Under the pieces are notes generated by a model. It was given only the letters and a program-made list of their open reading frames with translations. It was not told the DNA's origin and did not search any database. This document shows, piece after piece, positions 16,607-25,852 of a stretch of DNA of 64,000 bases. Every line of letters begins with the position of its first letter. Within the stretch, counting starts at the first letter, position 1. A program made the translations under genes and the position numbers. This DNA comes from CAVOKN01 sp963696505 (GTDB lineage Bacteria; Pseudomonadota; Gammaproteobacteria; Burkholderiales; Rhodocyclaceae), in contig CAVOKN010000023.1 of NCBI GenBank assembly GCA_963696505.1, positions 186,001 through 250,000 of the forward strand. Direction: 5' to 3'.

Positions 16607-18322
16607 TCAGTCGTTGGTGGTTCCCAGAACTTCTTCCAGCGAAGTCACACCCTGCTTGACCTTGATCAGCCCCGAGCGGCGAAGGTCGCGTACTCCCTCC
16701 TTGCGGGCCAGGTCCTCGATGTCCATGGTGTTGCCTCCGGTCATGATCAGGCGCTGCATGTCCTCGGATATCGGCATTACCTGGTAAATCCCGACCCTGC
16801 CTTTGTAGCCGGATCCCTTGCAGCGATCGCAGCCGTTGGGGCCGTACAGCTGCCAGCTGCCGTCGAACTCGTCTTCCGCGAATCCCGCTTGGACCAGCGC
16901 CTCGGTCGGGACGCTTAGCGGTTTCTTGCAGGTGCAAAGTCGGCGCGCCAGGCGCTGAGCAGTGATCAGGATTACGCTGGACGCGATGTTAAAAGCGGCT
17001 ACCCCCATGTTGGCGAGGCGCACCAGCGTGGCAGGGGCGTCGTTGGTATGCAGGGTTGACAGGACCATGTGGCCGGTCTGGGCTGCCTTGATCGCGATCT
17101 CCGCCGTTTCGAGATCGCGGATCTCGCCCACCATGATGACGTCCGGATCCTGGCGGAGGAAGGCACGCAGGGCGAAGGCGAAAGTCAGGCCCGCCTTGTC
17201 GTTGATGTTGACCTGGTTGATGCCGGGGAGGTTGATTTCCGCCGGATCCTCCGCCGTGGAGATGTTTACCCCGGCCTTGTTGAGGATGTTCAGGCAGGTA
17301 TATAACGACACCGTCTTGCCGCTGCCAGTCGGCCCGGTGACGAGGACCATGCCGTAGGGCCGCTCGATGGCCTTTTGCAGCATCTCTTTCTGATCCGGGT
17401 CGTAGCCCAGGGCCTCGATGCCCAGCATCGCACTGGACGCGTCGAGGATACGCATGACGATCTTCTCGCCATGCAGCGTCGGCAGGGTGCTGACCCGGAA
17501 GTCGATGGCCTTGTTCTTGGACAGGACCAGCTTGAGCCGGCCATCCTGGGGTACGCGCTTCTCCGAGATGTCGAGGCGCGAAATGACCTTGATCCTCGAT
17601 GCGATCTTTTCCTTCAGCACCAGGGGCGGCTGTGCCACCTCACGCAGCAGGCCGTCGGTGCGGAAGCGGATGCGGTAGTACTTTTCATAAGGCTCGAAGT
17701 GCACGTCCGAGGCGCCTTCGTTGATCGCGTCGAGAAGGATCTTCTGTATGTAGCGCACCACCGGCGCGTCATCGACCTCGACGGTGGCAGCCTCGTTGGC
17801 CGTGCTGTCGGTTTCCTCGGCACTGAGGTCGATGTCCGCGAGATCCTCACCCGTCAGCTTTTCCAGGGTCGTTTCGGTGGATTCGCCGAGCTTGCCGACC
17901 AGTTGGACAAGCTTTTCCACCTCGACCACGATCGGGTTTACGGCCAGCCCGGTCTGGAAGCGAATCTCGTCCAGCGCGCGCAGGTTGGTCGGGTCGGCCA
18001 GCGCAACCGCAATCCGGTTGCCTCGGCGGCTGAGGGCGATGACCTGATGCGTACGCATCAGTTTGCGGTCGATGGCGTCCCGGACCAGCTGGGTTTCGTC
18101 GATCGCATTGAGATCCACCAGCGGATGGCCGAAGGTCTCCGACGCGAAGGCCGCGATCTCCATCGACTTGAGTAGTCCGTTGGCCACGAACTGCTGTACG
18201 AGGCTCAATCCGCGGGCGCTGGCCTCGACCGCACACGACTCGGCCTGGGATTCCTTGATACGGCCGTGCTGAACCAGGGCGCGTGCCAGCCCACTCAAGG
18301 CGGTTTGCGGGTTAGCGGCCAT
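16607..18322 (-). CDS. pilB: Type IV pilus assembly ATPase PilB
   Basis: PilB powers pilus extension. The 571-residue protein has an N-terminal MshEN-type domain, the Walker A GPTGSGKTVSLYT, the Asp box, the Walker B region with MVGEIRDLETAEIA, the His box (TGHMVLSTLHTND) and the tetracysteine zinc motif CTCKKP ... CDRCKGSGYKGR. All motor residues look intact. It heads the pilB-pilC-pilD operon. The assembly genes pilM-Q and the retraction ATPases pilT/pilU are not in this window. Confidence 0.97.
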   Translation of the reverse strand: MAANPQTALSGLARALVQHGRIKESQAESCAVEASARGLSLVQQFVANGLLKSMEIAAFASETFGHPLVDLNAIDETQLVRDAIDRKLMRTHQVIALSRRGNRIAVALADPTNLRALDEIRFQTGLAVNPIVVEVEKLVQLVGKLGESTETTLEKLTGEDLADIDLSAEETDSTANEAATVEVDDAPVVRYIQKILLDAINEGASDVHFEPYEKYYRIRFRTDGLLREVAQPPLVLKEKIASRIKVISRLDISEKRVPQDGRLKLVLSKNKAIDFRVSTLPTLHGEKIVMRILDASSAMLGIEALGYDPDQKEMLQKAIERPYGMVLVTGPTGSGKTVSLYTCLNILNKAGVNISTAEDPAEINLPGINQVNINDKAGLTFAFALRAFLRQDPDVIMVGEIRDLETAEIAIKAAQTGHMVLSTLHTNDAPATLVRLANMGVAAFNIASSVILITAQRLARRLCTCKKPLSVPTEALVQAGFAEDEFDGSWQLYGPNGCDRCKGSGYKGRVGIYQVMPISEDMQRLIMTGGNTMDIEDLARKEGVRDLRRSGLIKVKQGVTSLEEVLGTTND

Positions 18323-18422
18323 AGGACATTGATTTACCGGAGTATGTCAAGCTTATCGAGCGATGATGCCCGCCTTCCGCGGGAATTGCAAAACCGTTGC
18401 CCGTGCGGAATGTCGCGCGTCT

Positions 18423-19700
18423 TCACGCCTGCGTGGCCGCGGGCGGTCGGCGGATCCTGACCGTACGCACCATCCGGTCCTGAGTGTGGACGATCTCCAT
18501 CGGCACACCGGCGATCTTCACGCTCAAGCCGGACTCCGGGATGTCGCGGAAATGCTCCAGGATCAGACCGTTGAGCGTCTTCGCACCTTGCAGCGGGAGC
18601 GTCAGGCCCAACTTGCGGTTGAGTTCGCGTAGATTGCTGCTTCCATCCACCCGTGCGCTGCCGTCGGCATCCCACTCCAGCCGCAGGGATGCGCCCGGCA
18701 CGCCGGTCGTGAACTTGCCGACGATCTCCTCGATCAGATCCTCTAGCGTAACCAAGCCTTCCAACTCTCCGTATTCGTCCACCACCAGGGCGACGCGCTG
18801 GCGGTGTTCCTGGAAATAGTGAAGCTGCGCGTAGACGGGCGTCGTCCCGGGAATGAAATACGGCTGAATCAGCAGTTCCCTTAAGCGGTCCCTGTCAACG
18901 TTTCCGAATCTGAGCATCCCAGGTACCCGCTTCTGATGGAGAACACCGATCACGTTGCCCGGGTCGCCGTCATAAACCGGAAGCCGGCTATGGTAGCTGG
19001 TGGCCAGCTTGTCCATGATGGCCTCTGGCGGATCCTGGATGTCGATCGCTTCGATGGCACCGCGCGGCGTCATCACGTCCTCCATCGTGACGTTCTCGAG
19101 ATCGAATAGATTCAGCAGGATGCTGCGGTGCTTCTGTGGGAAGAATGGTCCCGATTCGAGAATCAGACTGCGCAATTCCTGGGGAGCAAGCTGCGTTCCC
19201 CGCGGGCCGCCAGGTTTCAGCCGGGTGATGCGCAGCAGGCCCGAGACGAAGAGATTGACGAACCAGACTGCCGGACGGAAAGCTCGCAGCAGCGGGGTGA
19301 GCAGGAAACTCACCGCCGGCGCGAGGGTGTCGGCATGGGTTGCCCCTACCACTTTGGGCGTGATCTCGGAAAACACGAGGATCACGAAAGTCAGTATCAG
19401 GGTGCCGGCGCCCAGTGCCCACTCTTCGTCACCGAAAAGGTCTATGGCGATTACGCTCACCAGGGTGGCGGCCGCGATATTCACCAGGTTGTTGAACAGC
19501 AGGATGACGCCGAGCAGCTTTTCGATCTGTCCGAGGAGTTCCAGGGCGAGGCGGGCACCAACCTGTCCCGTGTCGCGTCTGGCTCTCAGGCGATGTCGGC
19601 TTGCTGCCATCATAGCCGTCTCCGCCATGGAAAAGAACGCCGACAGAGCCAGTAGCACGATCAGCGCAGCAATCAGGGCCGACAGCGGAAGATCCGTCAA
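18423..19700 (-). CDS. CNNM/CBS-domain membrane protein (HlyC/CorC family)
   Basis: The 425-residue protein has an N-terminal DUF21/CNNM transmembrane domain (about four helices; FFSMAETAMMAASRHRLRAR is typical), two CBS domains (VMTPRGAIEAIDI, then VALVVDEYGELEGLVTLEDL) and a C-terminal CorC_HlyC domain with VDGSSNLRELNRKLG. Relatives affect magnesium or cobalt efflux and tolerance; the exact role is not settled. It lies downstream of the CcsA-like gene, with a 105-bp gap. Confidence 0.9.
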   Translation of the reverse strand: MTDLPLSALIAALIVLLALSAFFSMAETAMMAASRHRLRARRDTGQVGARLALELLGQIEKLLGVILLFNNLVNIAAATLVSVIAIDLFGDEEWALGAGTLILTFVILVFSEITPKVVGATHADTLAPAVSFLLTPLLRAFRPAVWFVNLFVSGLLRITRLKPGGPRGTQLAPQELRSLILESGPFFPQKHRSILLNLFDLENVTMEDVMTPRGAIEAIDIQDPPEAIMDKLATSYHSRLPVYDGDPGNVIGVLHQKRVPGMLRFGNVDRDRLRELLIQPYFIPGTTPVYAQLHYFQEHRQRVALVVDEYGELEGLVTLEDLIEEIVGKFTTGVPGASLRLEWDADGSARVDGSSNLRELNRKLGLTLPLQGAKTLNGLILEHFRDIPESGLSVKIAGVPMEIVHTQDRMVRTVRIRRPPAATQA

Positions 19701-19805
19701 TGACGTGCGCGCCCTGGGTTGACGATCCGGCTATACGGCGGCCTGTTCCGGCTGGTCCAGGCTGGGCTTCCTGTCCCGCCTGGGCACGGCGGATGAAGCG
19801 CCGCG

Positions 19806-20630
19806 TCAGCTCCGGCCGAGCACGACTTCCAGCACGAAGCGCGTGCCGACATAGGCCAACATCAGCGCGAGGAATCCGGCCAGGGTCCAGCGCAGGGCGA
19901 CGCGTCCGCGCCAGCCGTAGAAATGCCGCCCGGCGAGAAGCGCGGCGAAAATGACCCAGGAGGCGACGGCGAATACCGTCTTGTGATCGAAGCTCAGCGG
20001 TCGGCCGAGCAGACTCTCCGAGAACAGCACGCCGGAGACGAGGGTGAGGGTCAGCAGGATGAAGGCGATGACGATCAGCCGGAACAGCAGGGCCTCCATC
20101 GTGAGCAGCGGCGGCAGGTTGGCCATGGCGCGGGACAGTCGCCCCCGGTGCAGGCGCTTTTCCGCGGCGGCCATCAGCAGGGCGTGCAGCGCGGCCAGCG
20201 TGAACAGGCTGTAGGCCAGCATCGCCATCAGGAAGTGGGCGCGGAACACCGGCGAATCGACGTGAGTCAGAGAGTGCTGCGCGGGAAAGGCCACCGGCAG
20301 CAGCGCGCCCACGGCGGCCAGCGGCAGGCCCAGCATGTGCAGGCCCTCCAGGCGGGCGTAGAAGCTCTCGATCCAGTAGAACAGCAGCGCCAGCCACAGC
20401 ATCAGCGCCACGGCATAACTGAAGCCGAAGCGCATGCCGCCGTCGGGGAACAACTCACGGAACAGGCCGACGCCTTGCAGGGCAAGGGCGCCTAGCAGCA
20501 GCGCGCGCTCCCAGGCGACGATGCCCCGCGTCGGCTGGAGCGCGGCGTCGCGCCAGCGGGTGCGCCAGAAGTGCAGCCCGAGCAGGGCGTAGAGCGAGGC
20601 GGGAAGGACATGCAGTAGAATCGCCGGCAT
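19806..20630 (-). CDS. CcsA-like inner-membrane cytochrome c assembly family protein (YpjD type)
   Basis: The 274-residue protein has about eight transmembrane helices and conserved histidines in membrane regions (HVDSPVFRAHFLMAMLAYSL and SFDHKTVFAVASWVIF) that match the haem-handling CcsA/CcmC superfamily. The usual tryptophan-rich WWD loop is not obvious, as in YpjD-type members, whose role is unclear. It is divergent from ffh with a 32-bp gap, a conserved pairing in proteobacteria. Confidence 0.85.
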   Translation of the reverse strand: MPAILLHVLPASLYALLGLHFWRTRWRDAALQPTRGIVAWERALLLGALALQGVGLFRELFPDGGMRFGFSYAVALMLWLALLFYWIESFYARLEGLHMLGLPLAAVGALLPVAFPAQHSLTHVDSPVFRAHFLMAMLAYSLFTLAALHALLMAAAEKRLHRGRLSRAMANLPPLLTMEALLFRLIVIAFILLTLTLVSGVLFSESLLGRPLSFDHKTVFAVASWVIFAALLAGRHFYGWRGRVALRWTLAGFLALMLAYVGTRFVLEVVLGRS

Positions 20631-20662
20631 CCCCGCAGTCTACCCCACTTCGTACACCACCC

Positions 20663-22021
20663 ATGCTGGACAACCTTACCCAACGCCTGGCCCGTGTCGT
20701 CAAGACAGTCCGCGGCCAGGCGCGGATGACCGAAGACAACATCGCGGAGGCGCTGCGCGAGGTACGCATGGCGCTGCTGGAGGCGGACGTCGCGCTACCG
20801 GTGGTGAAGGACTTCGTCGGCCGAATAAGGGAAAGGGCACTGGGGCAGGAGGTGATCGGCTCGCTCACGCCGGGGCAGGCCTTCGTCGGTGTGGTGCATC
20901 GCGAGCTGGTGCAACTGATGGGTGGCGCCCAGGCGCGGCTCGACCTGGCGGCGCAGCCGCCGGCGGTGATCCTGCTCGCCGGCCTCCAGGGTGCCGGCAA
21001 GACGACGACCACCGGCAAGCTGGGCAAGCTGCTGGTCGAACGGCAGAAGAAGAAGGTGCTGTGCGCGAGCTGTGATGTGTATCGGCCGGCGGCGATCGAG
21101 CAGTTGCGGTTGGTGGCGCAGCAGGCGGGCATAGACTTCTTTCCGTCCTCCGCCGGGCAGAAGCCGGTGGATATCGCGCGCGCCGCCCTCGACCACGCGC
21201 GCCGCCACTTCTACGACGTGCTGATGGTGGACTCTGCCGGCCGGCTCGCCATCGACGAACTCATGATGGCGGAGATTCGCGACCTGCACGCGGCGCTGAA
21301 GCCGGTAGAGACGCTGTTCATCGTCAACGCCATGCTGGGCCAGGATGCCGTGAATACGGCGCGCGCCTTCAACGAGGCGCTGCCGCTCACCGGCGTCATC
21401 CTCACCAAACTCGACGGTGATGCCCGAGGCGGTGCGGCGCTCTCGGTGCGCCATGTCACCGGCAAGCCGATCAAGTTCGCCGGGGTCGGCGAGAAGCTGG
21501 GCGGCATCGAGGAGTTCCATCCCGAGCGCATGGCCTCGCGCATTCTCGGCATGGGTGACATCCTCGGCTTGGTCGAGGAGGCACAGAAGAGCGTCGATCA
21601 GCAGAAGGCGCAGGAATTCGCCAAGAAGCTCAAGACCGGCAAGGGCTTCGACCTCAACGACTTCAAGGACCAGATCGGCCAGATGCGGCGCATGGGCGGC
21701 CTCTCAGCGCTGCTCGACAAGATGCCGGCGAGCATCGCCCAGGCGGCGCAGCAGGCGGGTGGCGCGGTGGAGGAAAAGGCGATCGGCCGCATCGAGGGCA
21801 TCATCAACTCGATGACGCCGCTGGAGCGTAGCAAGCCGGAAGTGATGAAGGCCTCGCGCAAGCGCCGCATCGCCGCCGGCGCGGGCGTCTCGGTTCAGGA
21901 GGTAAACCGCCTGCTCAACCAGTTCGAACAGACGCAGAAGGTGATGAAGCAGTTCTCCAAGGGCGGCCTGCAGAAGATGATGCGCGGCATGAAGGGCATG
22001 CTGCCCGGCATGCCGCGGTAG
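20663..22021 (+). CDS. ffh: Signal recognition particle GTPase Ffh
   Basis: Ffh binds 4.5S RNA and signal sequences and brings ribosomes to FtsY for membrane insertion. The 452-residue protein has the N domain, the G domain (GLQGAGKTTTTGKLGKLL, CDVYRPAAIEQL, VDSAGRLAIDE, TKLDGDARGG) and a methionine-rich M domain (KQFSKGGLQKMMRGMKGMLP). G3 reads DSAGR instead of the common DTAGR, a mild variant unlikely to abolish GTP use. No 4.5S RNA gene was recognised in the window. Confidence 0.97.
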   Translation: MLDNLTQRLARVVKTVRGQARMTEDNIAEALREVRMALLEADVALPVVKDFVGRIRERALGQEVIGSLTPGQAFVGVVHRELVQLMGGAQARLDLAAQPPAVILLAGLQGAGKTTTTGKLGKLLVERQKKKVLCASCDVYRPAAIEQLRLVAQQAGIDFFPSSAGQKPVDIARAALDHARRHFYDVLMVDSAGRLAIDELMMAEIRDLHAALKPVETLFIVNAMLGQDAVNTARAFNEALPLTGVILTKLDGDARGGAALSVRHVTGKPIKFAGVGEKLGGIEEFHPERMASRILGMGDILGLVEEAQKSVDQQKAQEFAKKLKTGKGFDLNDFKDQIGQMRRMGGLSALLDKMPASIAQAAQQAGGAVEEKAIGRIEGIINSMTPLERSKPEVMKASRKRRIAAGAGVSVQEVNRLLNQFEQTQKVMKQFSKGGLQKMMRGMKGMLPGMPR

Positions 22022-22025
22022 CTGC

Positions 22026-22640
22026 TTACTTCTGTGCCAGCTTGGTCGTAGGCGCCCAGGACCACTGCTTCTCCCAGCTTGCCCGCACCATGTTCGGATA
22101 CTCGGGCCGGCCCAGGCTGCCGTTGTAGCGGCCCAGCGCGCGGTAGGTGTCGCCCTTTTCGATGTCCAGATAGTGGCGCAGGATGGTGCAGCCGTAGCGC
22201 AGGTTGGTCCGCAGGTGGAAGAGGTTGTGGTCCGGCTTGCCGATGAGTCTGACCCAGAACGGCATCACCTGCATGTAGCCGCGGGCGCCTGCCGTCGACA
22301 CCGCGTACTTGCGAAAGCCGCTTTCCACCTGTAGCAGGCCGAGCACCATCTGCGGGTCGAGTCCGGCCCGGCTCGCTTCGTAATGCACGGTCTTGAGCAG
22401 TTCCAGCCGCGCGGCGCGATCAGGTATGCGCTTTTCCAGCCGGTTCGACATCTCTCCCAGCCAGCGGATTTTCTCATAGACGGTGGAAAAACGCGGCTCG
22501 GGCGAGGCCCGGTCCGAGACGGCTGCGTGGAGTGCGGCCTGGACGCTGGCGGCCAGCGGTTCGTACACCTGGGCGCCCGCCCAGACCTGCGTCGCGCAGG
22601 CGAGGAGGATGGTACCCAGGATCGAACGCGCGTTGAGCAT
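22026..22640 (-). CDS. Periplasmic lytic transglycosylase (SLT domain)
   Basis: The 204-residue protein has a signal peptide (MLNARSILGTILLACATQVW) and an SLT fold: the catalytic Glu is in LGLLQVESGFRKYAVST, followed by GARGYMQVMPFW and YNGSLGRPEYPNMV. It would cleave peptidoglycan glycan strands with anhydro-muropeptide formation. It begins 2 bp after the proS stop and is probably co-transcribed with it. The stop lies 4 bp from the convergent ffh stop. Confidence 0.92.
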   Translation of the reverse strand: MLNARSILGTILLACATQVWAGAQVYEPLAASVQAALHAAVSDRASPEPRFSTVYEKIRWLGEMSNRLEKRIPDRAARLELLKTVHYEASRAGLDPQMVLGLLQVESGFRKYAVSTAGARGYMQVMPFWVRLIGKPDHNLFHLRTNLRYGCTILRHYLDIEKGDTYRALGRYNGSLGRPEYPNMVRASWEKQWSWAPTTKLAQK

Positions 22641-22642
22641 GG

Positions 22643-24358
22643 TCAGACTTGCAGCCGCTCCAGCACGAATCCGGCCAGCCCGGCCAGCGGCACCTTGGTC
22701 GCCTGGCCGTCGCGTCGGCCCTGGTACTCTGCCTGGCCTTCCTTCAGGCCGCGCTCGCCGATCACGACGCGGTGCGGAATACCGATCAGTTCGGCGTCGG
22801 CGAACATGACGCCCGGGCGCTCGTCGCGGTCGTCGAGGAAGGCGTTGACGCCCGCCGCCAGCAGTTCGTCGTAGAGCGCGTCGGCGGTCTGCCGCACCGT
22901 CTCGCTCTTGCGGTAGCCCACCGGGGCGATGACCACAGTGAAGGGGGCGATTGCCTGCGGCCAGATGATGCCGCGCTCGTCGAAGTTCTGCTCGATGGCG
23001 GCGCCGACGATGCGCGACACGCCGATGCCGTAGCAGCCCATCTCCATCGTACGTTCCTTGCCCTGCTCGTCGAGAAAGCCGCAGCCCAGCTTCTCCGAGT
23101 ACTTGGTGCGAAGCTGGAAAATGTGGCCCACCTCGATACCGCGGCAGAGCCTGAGCGTGCCCTTGCCGTCGGGCGAGAGGTCGCCCGCCACCACATTGCG
23201 GATGTCCGCCACCTGGGACGACTCCGGCAGGTCGCGGCCCCAGTTCACGCCGGTCAAGTGATAGCCGGCCTCGTTGGCACCGCAGACGAAGTCGCTCATT
23301 TGTGCCACCGCAAGGTCCGCAACGATGCGGATCCTGTCGCTCGCGATCCCGACCGGGCCGATGTAGCCGGGCACGCAGCCCAGATGCGCCTGCACCTCGC
23401 CGTCGGTGGCGAAGCGGAAGGGATCCAGACCGGGAATCTTGCTCAACTTGACCTCGTTCAGGGTGTGGTCGCCTCGCAGCAGCGCGAGGTGGAACTGTTC
23501 TTCGTGCATCAGGGCGATGGCCTTCACCGTCCGTTCGAGCGGCAGGCCCAGCAGGGTGGCCACGTCCTCGCACTTCTCCTTGCCCGGCGTGGGCACCTTC
23601 TGCATCGACTGAGAGGCGCTCGCTCGGGACTGACTTTGGGCCAAAGCCTGCGCCAGTTCGACGTTGGCGGCGTAGTCCGAGCCGTCGCTGTAGGCGATCA
23701 GATCCTCGCCCGAATCCGCCAGCACGTGAAACTCGTGGGACCCGGTGCCGCCGATGGAGCCCGTATCGGCGGCCACGGCGCGGTACTTGAGTCCGAGCCG
23801 GGAGAAGATGCGCGAGTAGGTCTGGTACATGTTCCGGTATTCGCGCTGAAGATCCTCGTAACCGGTATGGAACGAGTAGCCGTCCTTCATCAGGAACTCG
23901 CGCCCGCGCATCACGCCGAAGCGCGGGCGGATCTCGTCGCGGAATTTCGACTGGATCTGATAGAAGTGGATCGGCAACTGGCGGTAGCTCCTGATTTCGC
24001 GCCGCACCACGTCGGTGATCACCTCCTCGTGGGTCGGGCCGATGCAGAAATCGCGCTGATGGCGGTCCTTGATGCGCAGCAGTTCGGGACCGTATTGCTG
24101 CCAGCGGCCCGATTCCTGCCACAACTCCGCCGGCTGTACCGCCGGCATCTGCAGTTCGATGGCCCCGGCACGGTTCATCTCCTCGCGCACGATCGCCTCT
24201 ACCTTGCGCAGCACGCGCAGACCGAGCGGCATCCAGGTGTAGATGCCGCCGGCGAGGCGCTTGATCAGCCCCGCCCGCAGCATCAGCTTGTGACTCACGA
24301 TCTCCGCGTCGGCGGGGGCTTCCTTGAGGGTGGCGAGAAAGAATCGCGTTGCGCGCAT
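22643..24358 (-). CDS. proS: Prolyl-tRNA synthetase (bacterial type with editing insertion)
   Basis: The 571-residue class II enzyme starts at MRATRFFLATLKEAPADAEI. It carries motif 1 (KVEAIVREEMNRAGAIELQM), motif 2 (KFRDEIRPRFGVMRGREFLM), the INS editing domain between motifs 2 and 3, and motif 3 (MGCYGIGVSRIVGAAIEQN). A variable loop before the editing domain contains the word GGGACTGACTTT on the opposite strand (23626-23637). The upstream ATG at 24439 is rejected because the added residues are not conserved. It is divergent from rppH. Confidence 0.97.
   Translation of the reverse strand: MRATRFFLATLKEAPADAEIVSHKLMLRAGLIKRLAGGIYTWMPLGLRVLRKVEAIVREEMNRAGAIELQMPAVQPAELWQESGRWQQYGPELLRIKDRHQRDFCIGPTHEEVITDVVRREIRSYRQLPIHFYQIQSKFRDEIRPRFGVMRGREFLMKDGYSFHTGYEDLQREYRNMYQTYSRIFSRLGLKYRAVAADTGSIGGTGSHEFHVLADSGEDLIAYSDGSDYAANVELAQALAQSQSRASASQSMQKVPTPGKEKCEDVATLLGLPLERTVKAIALMHEEQFHLALLRGDHTLNEVKLSKIPGLDPFRFATDGEVQAHLGCVPGYIGPVGIASDRIRIVADLAVAQMSDFVCGANEAGYHLTGVNWGRDLPESSQVADIRNVVAGDLSPDGKGTLRLCRGIEVGHIFQLRTKYSEKLGCGFLDEQGKERTMEMGCYGIGVSRIVGAAIEQNFDERGIIWPQAIAPFTVVIAPVGYRKSETVRQTADALYDELLAAGVNAFLDDRDERPGVMFADAELIGIPHRVVIGERGLKEGQAEYQGRRDGQATKVPLAGLAGFVLERLQV
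23626..23637 (+). repeat. Copy of the 12-base word GGGACTGACTTT (within proS)
   Basis: This is an exact copy, antisense to proS, in a poorly conserved loop of the protein. It is one of six exact copies in the window (others at 25308, 29518, 37090, 41804 and 59419). Confidence 0.95.
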
Positions 24359-24493
24359 GCTAGGTGGCCCGAGAAAAACGAAAATTCTAACCCAGCGACG
24401 CTGCATGCTCAGTCGATAGACCTCGCTGTGCCTTTGCAAGGCTGGGCGAATGTGGAAGAATCGGGACAGTTAAATTTTTGATGGATTGCACGA

Positions 24494-25012
24494 ATGCTCG
24501 ACCGGGAAGGTTATCGCCCGAACGTCGGCATCGTCCTGGTCAACGCGCGCAACGAGGTTTTCTGGGCCAAGCGGATCCGCGAACACGCCTGGCAGTTTCC
24601 CCAGGGGGGAATCAAGCACGGCGAGTCGCCGGTGCAGGCGATGTACCGCGAATTGTTCGAGGAAGTGGGTCTGCTGCCCGAGCAGGTCAAGATATTGGGG
24701 CGCACGCGCGGCTGGTTGCGATACGACGTGCCGAGGGAGTGGGTGCGCCGCGACGCGCGCAACGTGTATCGCGGGCAGAAGCAGATCTGGTTCCTGCTGC
24801 GCCTCGTTGCGCGCGATTGCGCGGTCTGCCTGCGCGCCAGTGACCATCCGGAGTTCGACGCCTGGCGCTGGAGCGACTTCTGGTCGCCTCTGGACGCGGT
24901 GATCGAGTTCAAGCGCGGTGTCTACGAGCAGGCGCTGAACGAACTTTCCCGCCTGCTGTTTCGCGGCATGCGATCGCATTTGCCCCCGGTGCCGGCCAGC
25001 CCTCAACTCTGA
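24494..25012 (+). CDS. rppH: RNA pyrophosphohydrolase RppH (Nudix)
   Basis: RppH removes pyrophosphate from mRNA 5' ends and so starts decay. The N-terminus MLDREGYRPNVGIVLVNARN and the Nudix box GGIKHGESPVQAMYRELFEE plus VGL match RppH closely, and RKVYRG-type substrate residues appear as ARNVYRGQKQIWFLL. The 172-residue length is normal. It is divergent from proS, an arrangement shared by many betaproteobacteria. Confidence 0.95.
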   Translation: MLDREGYRPNVGIVLVNARNEVFWAKRIREHAWQFPQGGIKHGESPVQAMYRELFEEVGLLPEQVKILGRTRGWLRYDVPREWVRRDARNVYRGQKQIWFLLRLVARDCAVCLRASDHPEFDAWRWSDFWSPLDAVIEFKRGVYEQALNELSRLLFRGMRSHLPPVPASPQL

Positions 25013-25141
25013 TAAGGCCGTTGCCCGCTCGATGCCCCGGATGTGACATGGCTGGCGTGTCGAATCCGAAGCCTGGATCAAGTCCGTCCGACGACCTGGG
25101 CCGCGTCTGAACCGGTGTCTTGCCCATTACAGGAAGCCACG

Positions 25142-25252
25142 ATGGAAATCGACGAATCGAAGATCGGGGTAGTCCGCAAGCCGCGCTCGCCGACGGCTGT
25201 CGCGCGCGCCCGCCAGGGGCCAGCCGGTTCGACGGCGGAGGGGGCGGTGTGA
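25142..25252 (+). CDS. Possible 36-residue leader peptide upstream of the CNP1-family gene
   Basis: ATG 25142 is preceded by AGGAA at a good distance. The short frame ends in a TGA that overlaps the GTG start of the next gene (GTGA at 25249-25252). The peptide (MEIDESKIGVVRKPRSPTAV at the start) matches no family I know. The overlap and ribosome site suggest coupling, but chance cannot be excluded. The remainder of 25013-25141 holds nothing recognisable. Confidence 0.35.
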   Translation: MEIDESKIGVVRKPRSPTAVARARQGPAGSTAEGAV

Positions 25253-25785
25253 GCACCTTGTTGACGGCTGCCTTGAGGTCGGTGGCGATCCTTTTCGCCG
25301 CTCTCCAGGGACTGACTTTCGCCTTTGCGGCGGAGGAGGCCGGAGACTCGGCTCCCTGGAACGAGGCCGAGGTGGCTCTGCCGGCGATGCCCAAGGCCGA
25401 TGGCATAGAGCTCTACGTCACGGCGGCCGCCACGAATCGCTTCTTCGTCGATCCGGCCTCGGTGAGCGTCGACACCGACGGCGTGGTGCGCTACGTGATC
25501 ACTGTCAGAAGCAACGCCGGGGCTACCAGCATCAATTTCGAGGGCATCCGTTGCCCAACGCACGAGCGCCGCCTCTACGCGTTCGGCCGGCCGGACCAGT
25601 CCTGGTCGCGGGCCAAGACCTCGAACTGGGCGCGCATCAGCAACGCCGGGGCCAATCGTTATGCCTATGTGCTGATGCGCGAATACGTCTGCCCCAATGG
25701 CGCGGCCGTTCGCAGCGCGGAAGAGGGCGTCGATGCTCTGCGGCGGGGCGGGCACCCATCGGTGCAGATGGCGCCTGGATCGTGA
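25249..25785 (+). CDS. CNP1-like family exported protein
   Basis: The 178-residue protein starts at GTG 25249 and has a signal peptide (LRSVAILFAALQGLTFAFAA). The mature part matches the CNP1-like family known from neisserial and other betaproteobacterial genomes (FFVDPASVSVDTDGVVRYVI, then RRLYAFGRPDQSWSRAKTSN). Its function is unknown. The word GGGACTGACTTT encodes part of the signal peptide (QGLTF). It precedes coq7 by 67 bp. Confidence 0.8.
   Translation: MSTLLTAALRSVAILFAALQGLTFAFAAEEAGDSAPWNEAEVALPAMPKADGIELYVTAAATNRFFVDPASVSVDTDGVVRYVITVRSNAGATSINFEGIRCPTHERRLYAFGRPDQSWSRAKTSNWARISNAGANRYAYVLMREYVCPNGAAVRSAEEGVDALRRGGHPSVQMAPGS
25308..25319 (+). repeat. Copy of the 12-base word GGGACTGACTTT (CNP1-family gene)
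   Basis: This exact copy encodes the GLTF residues of the signal peptide, in sense orientation. The same GLTF reading recurs at 37090. Confidence 0.95.
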
Positions 25786-25852
25786 GCGCCGGATTCGGGC
25801 GTTCCCGGGCCGCAGTCCGTCATCGTGTCAGAATGACCGTCGGAGGCAGGAA

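Noticed and set aside
22649..24481. A 610-codon plus frame opposite proS
   Set aside because: The sense strand encodes a full prolyl-tRNA synthetase with all class II motifs. The antisense frame has no motif.
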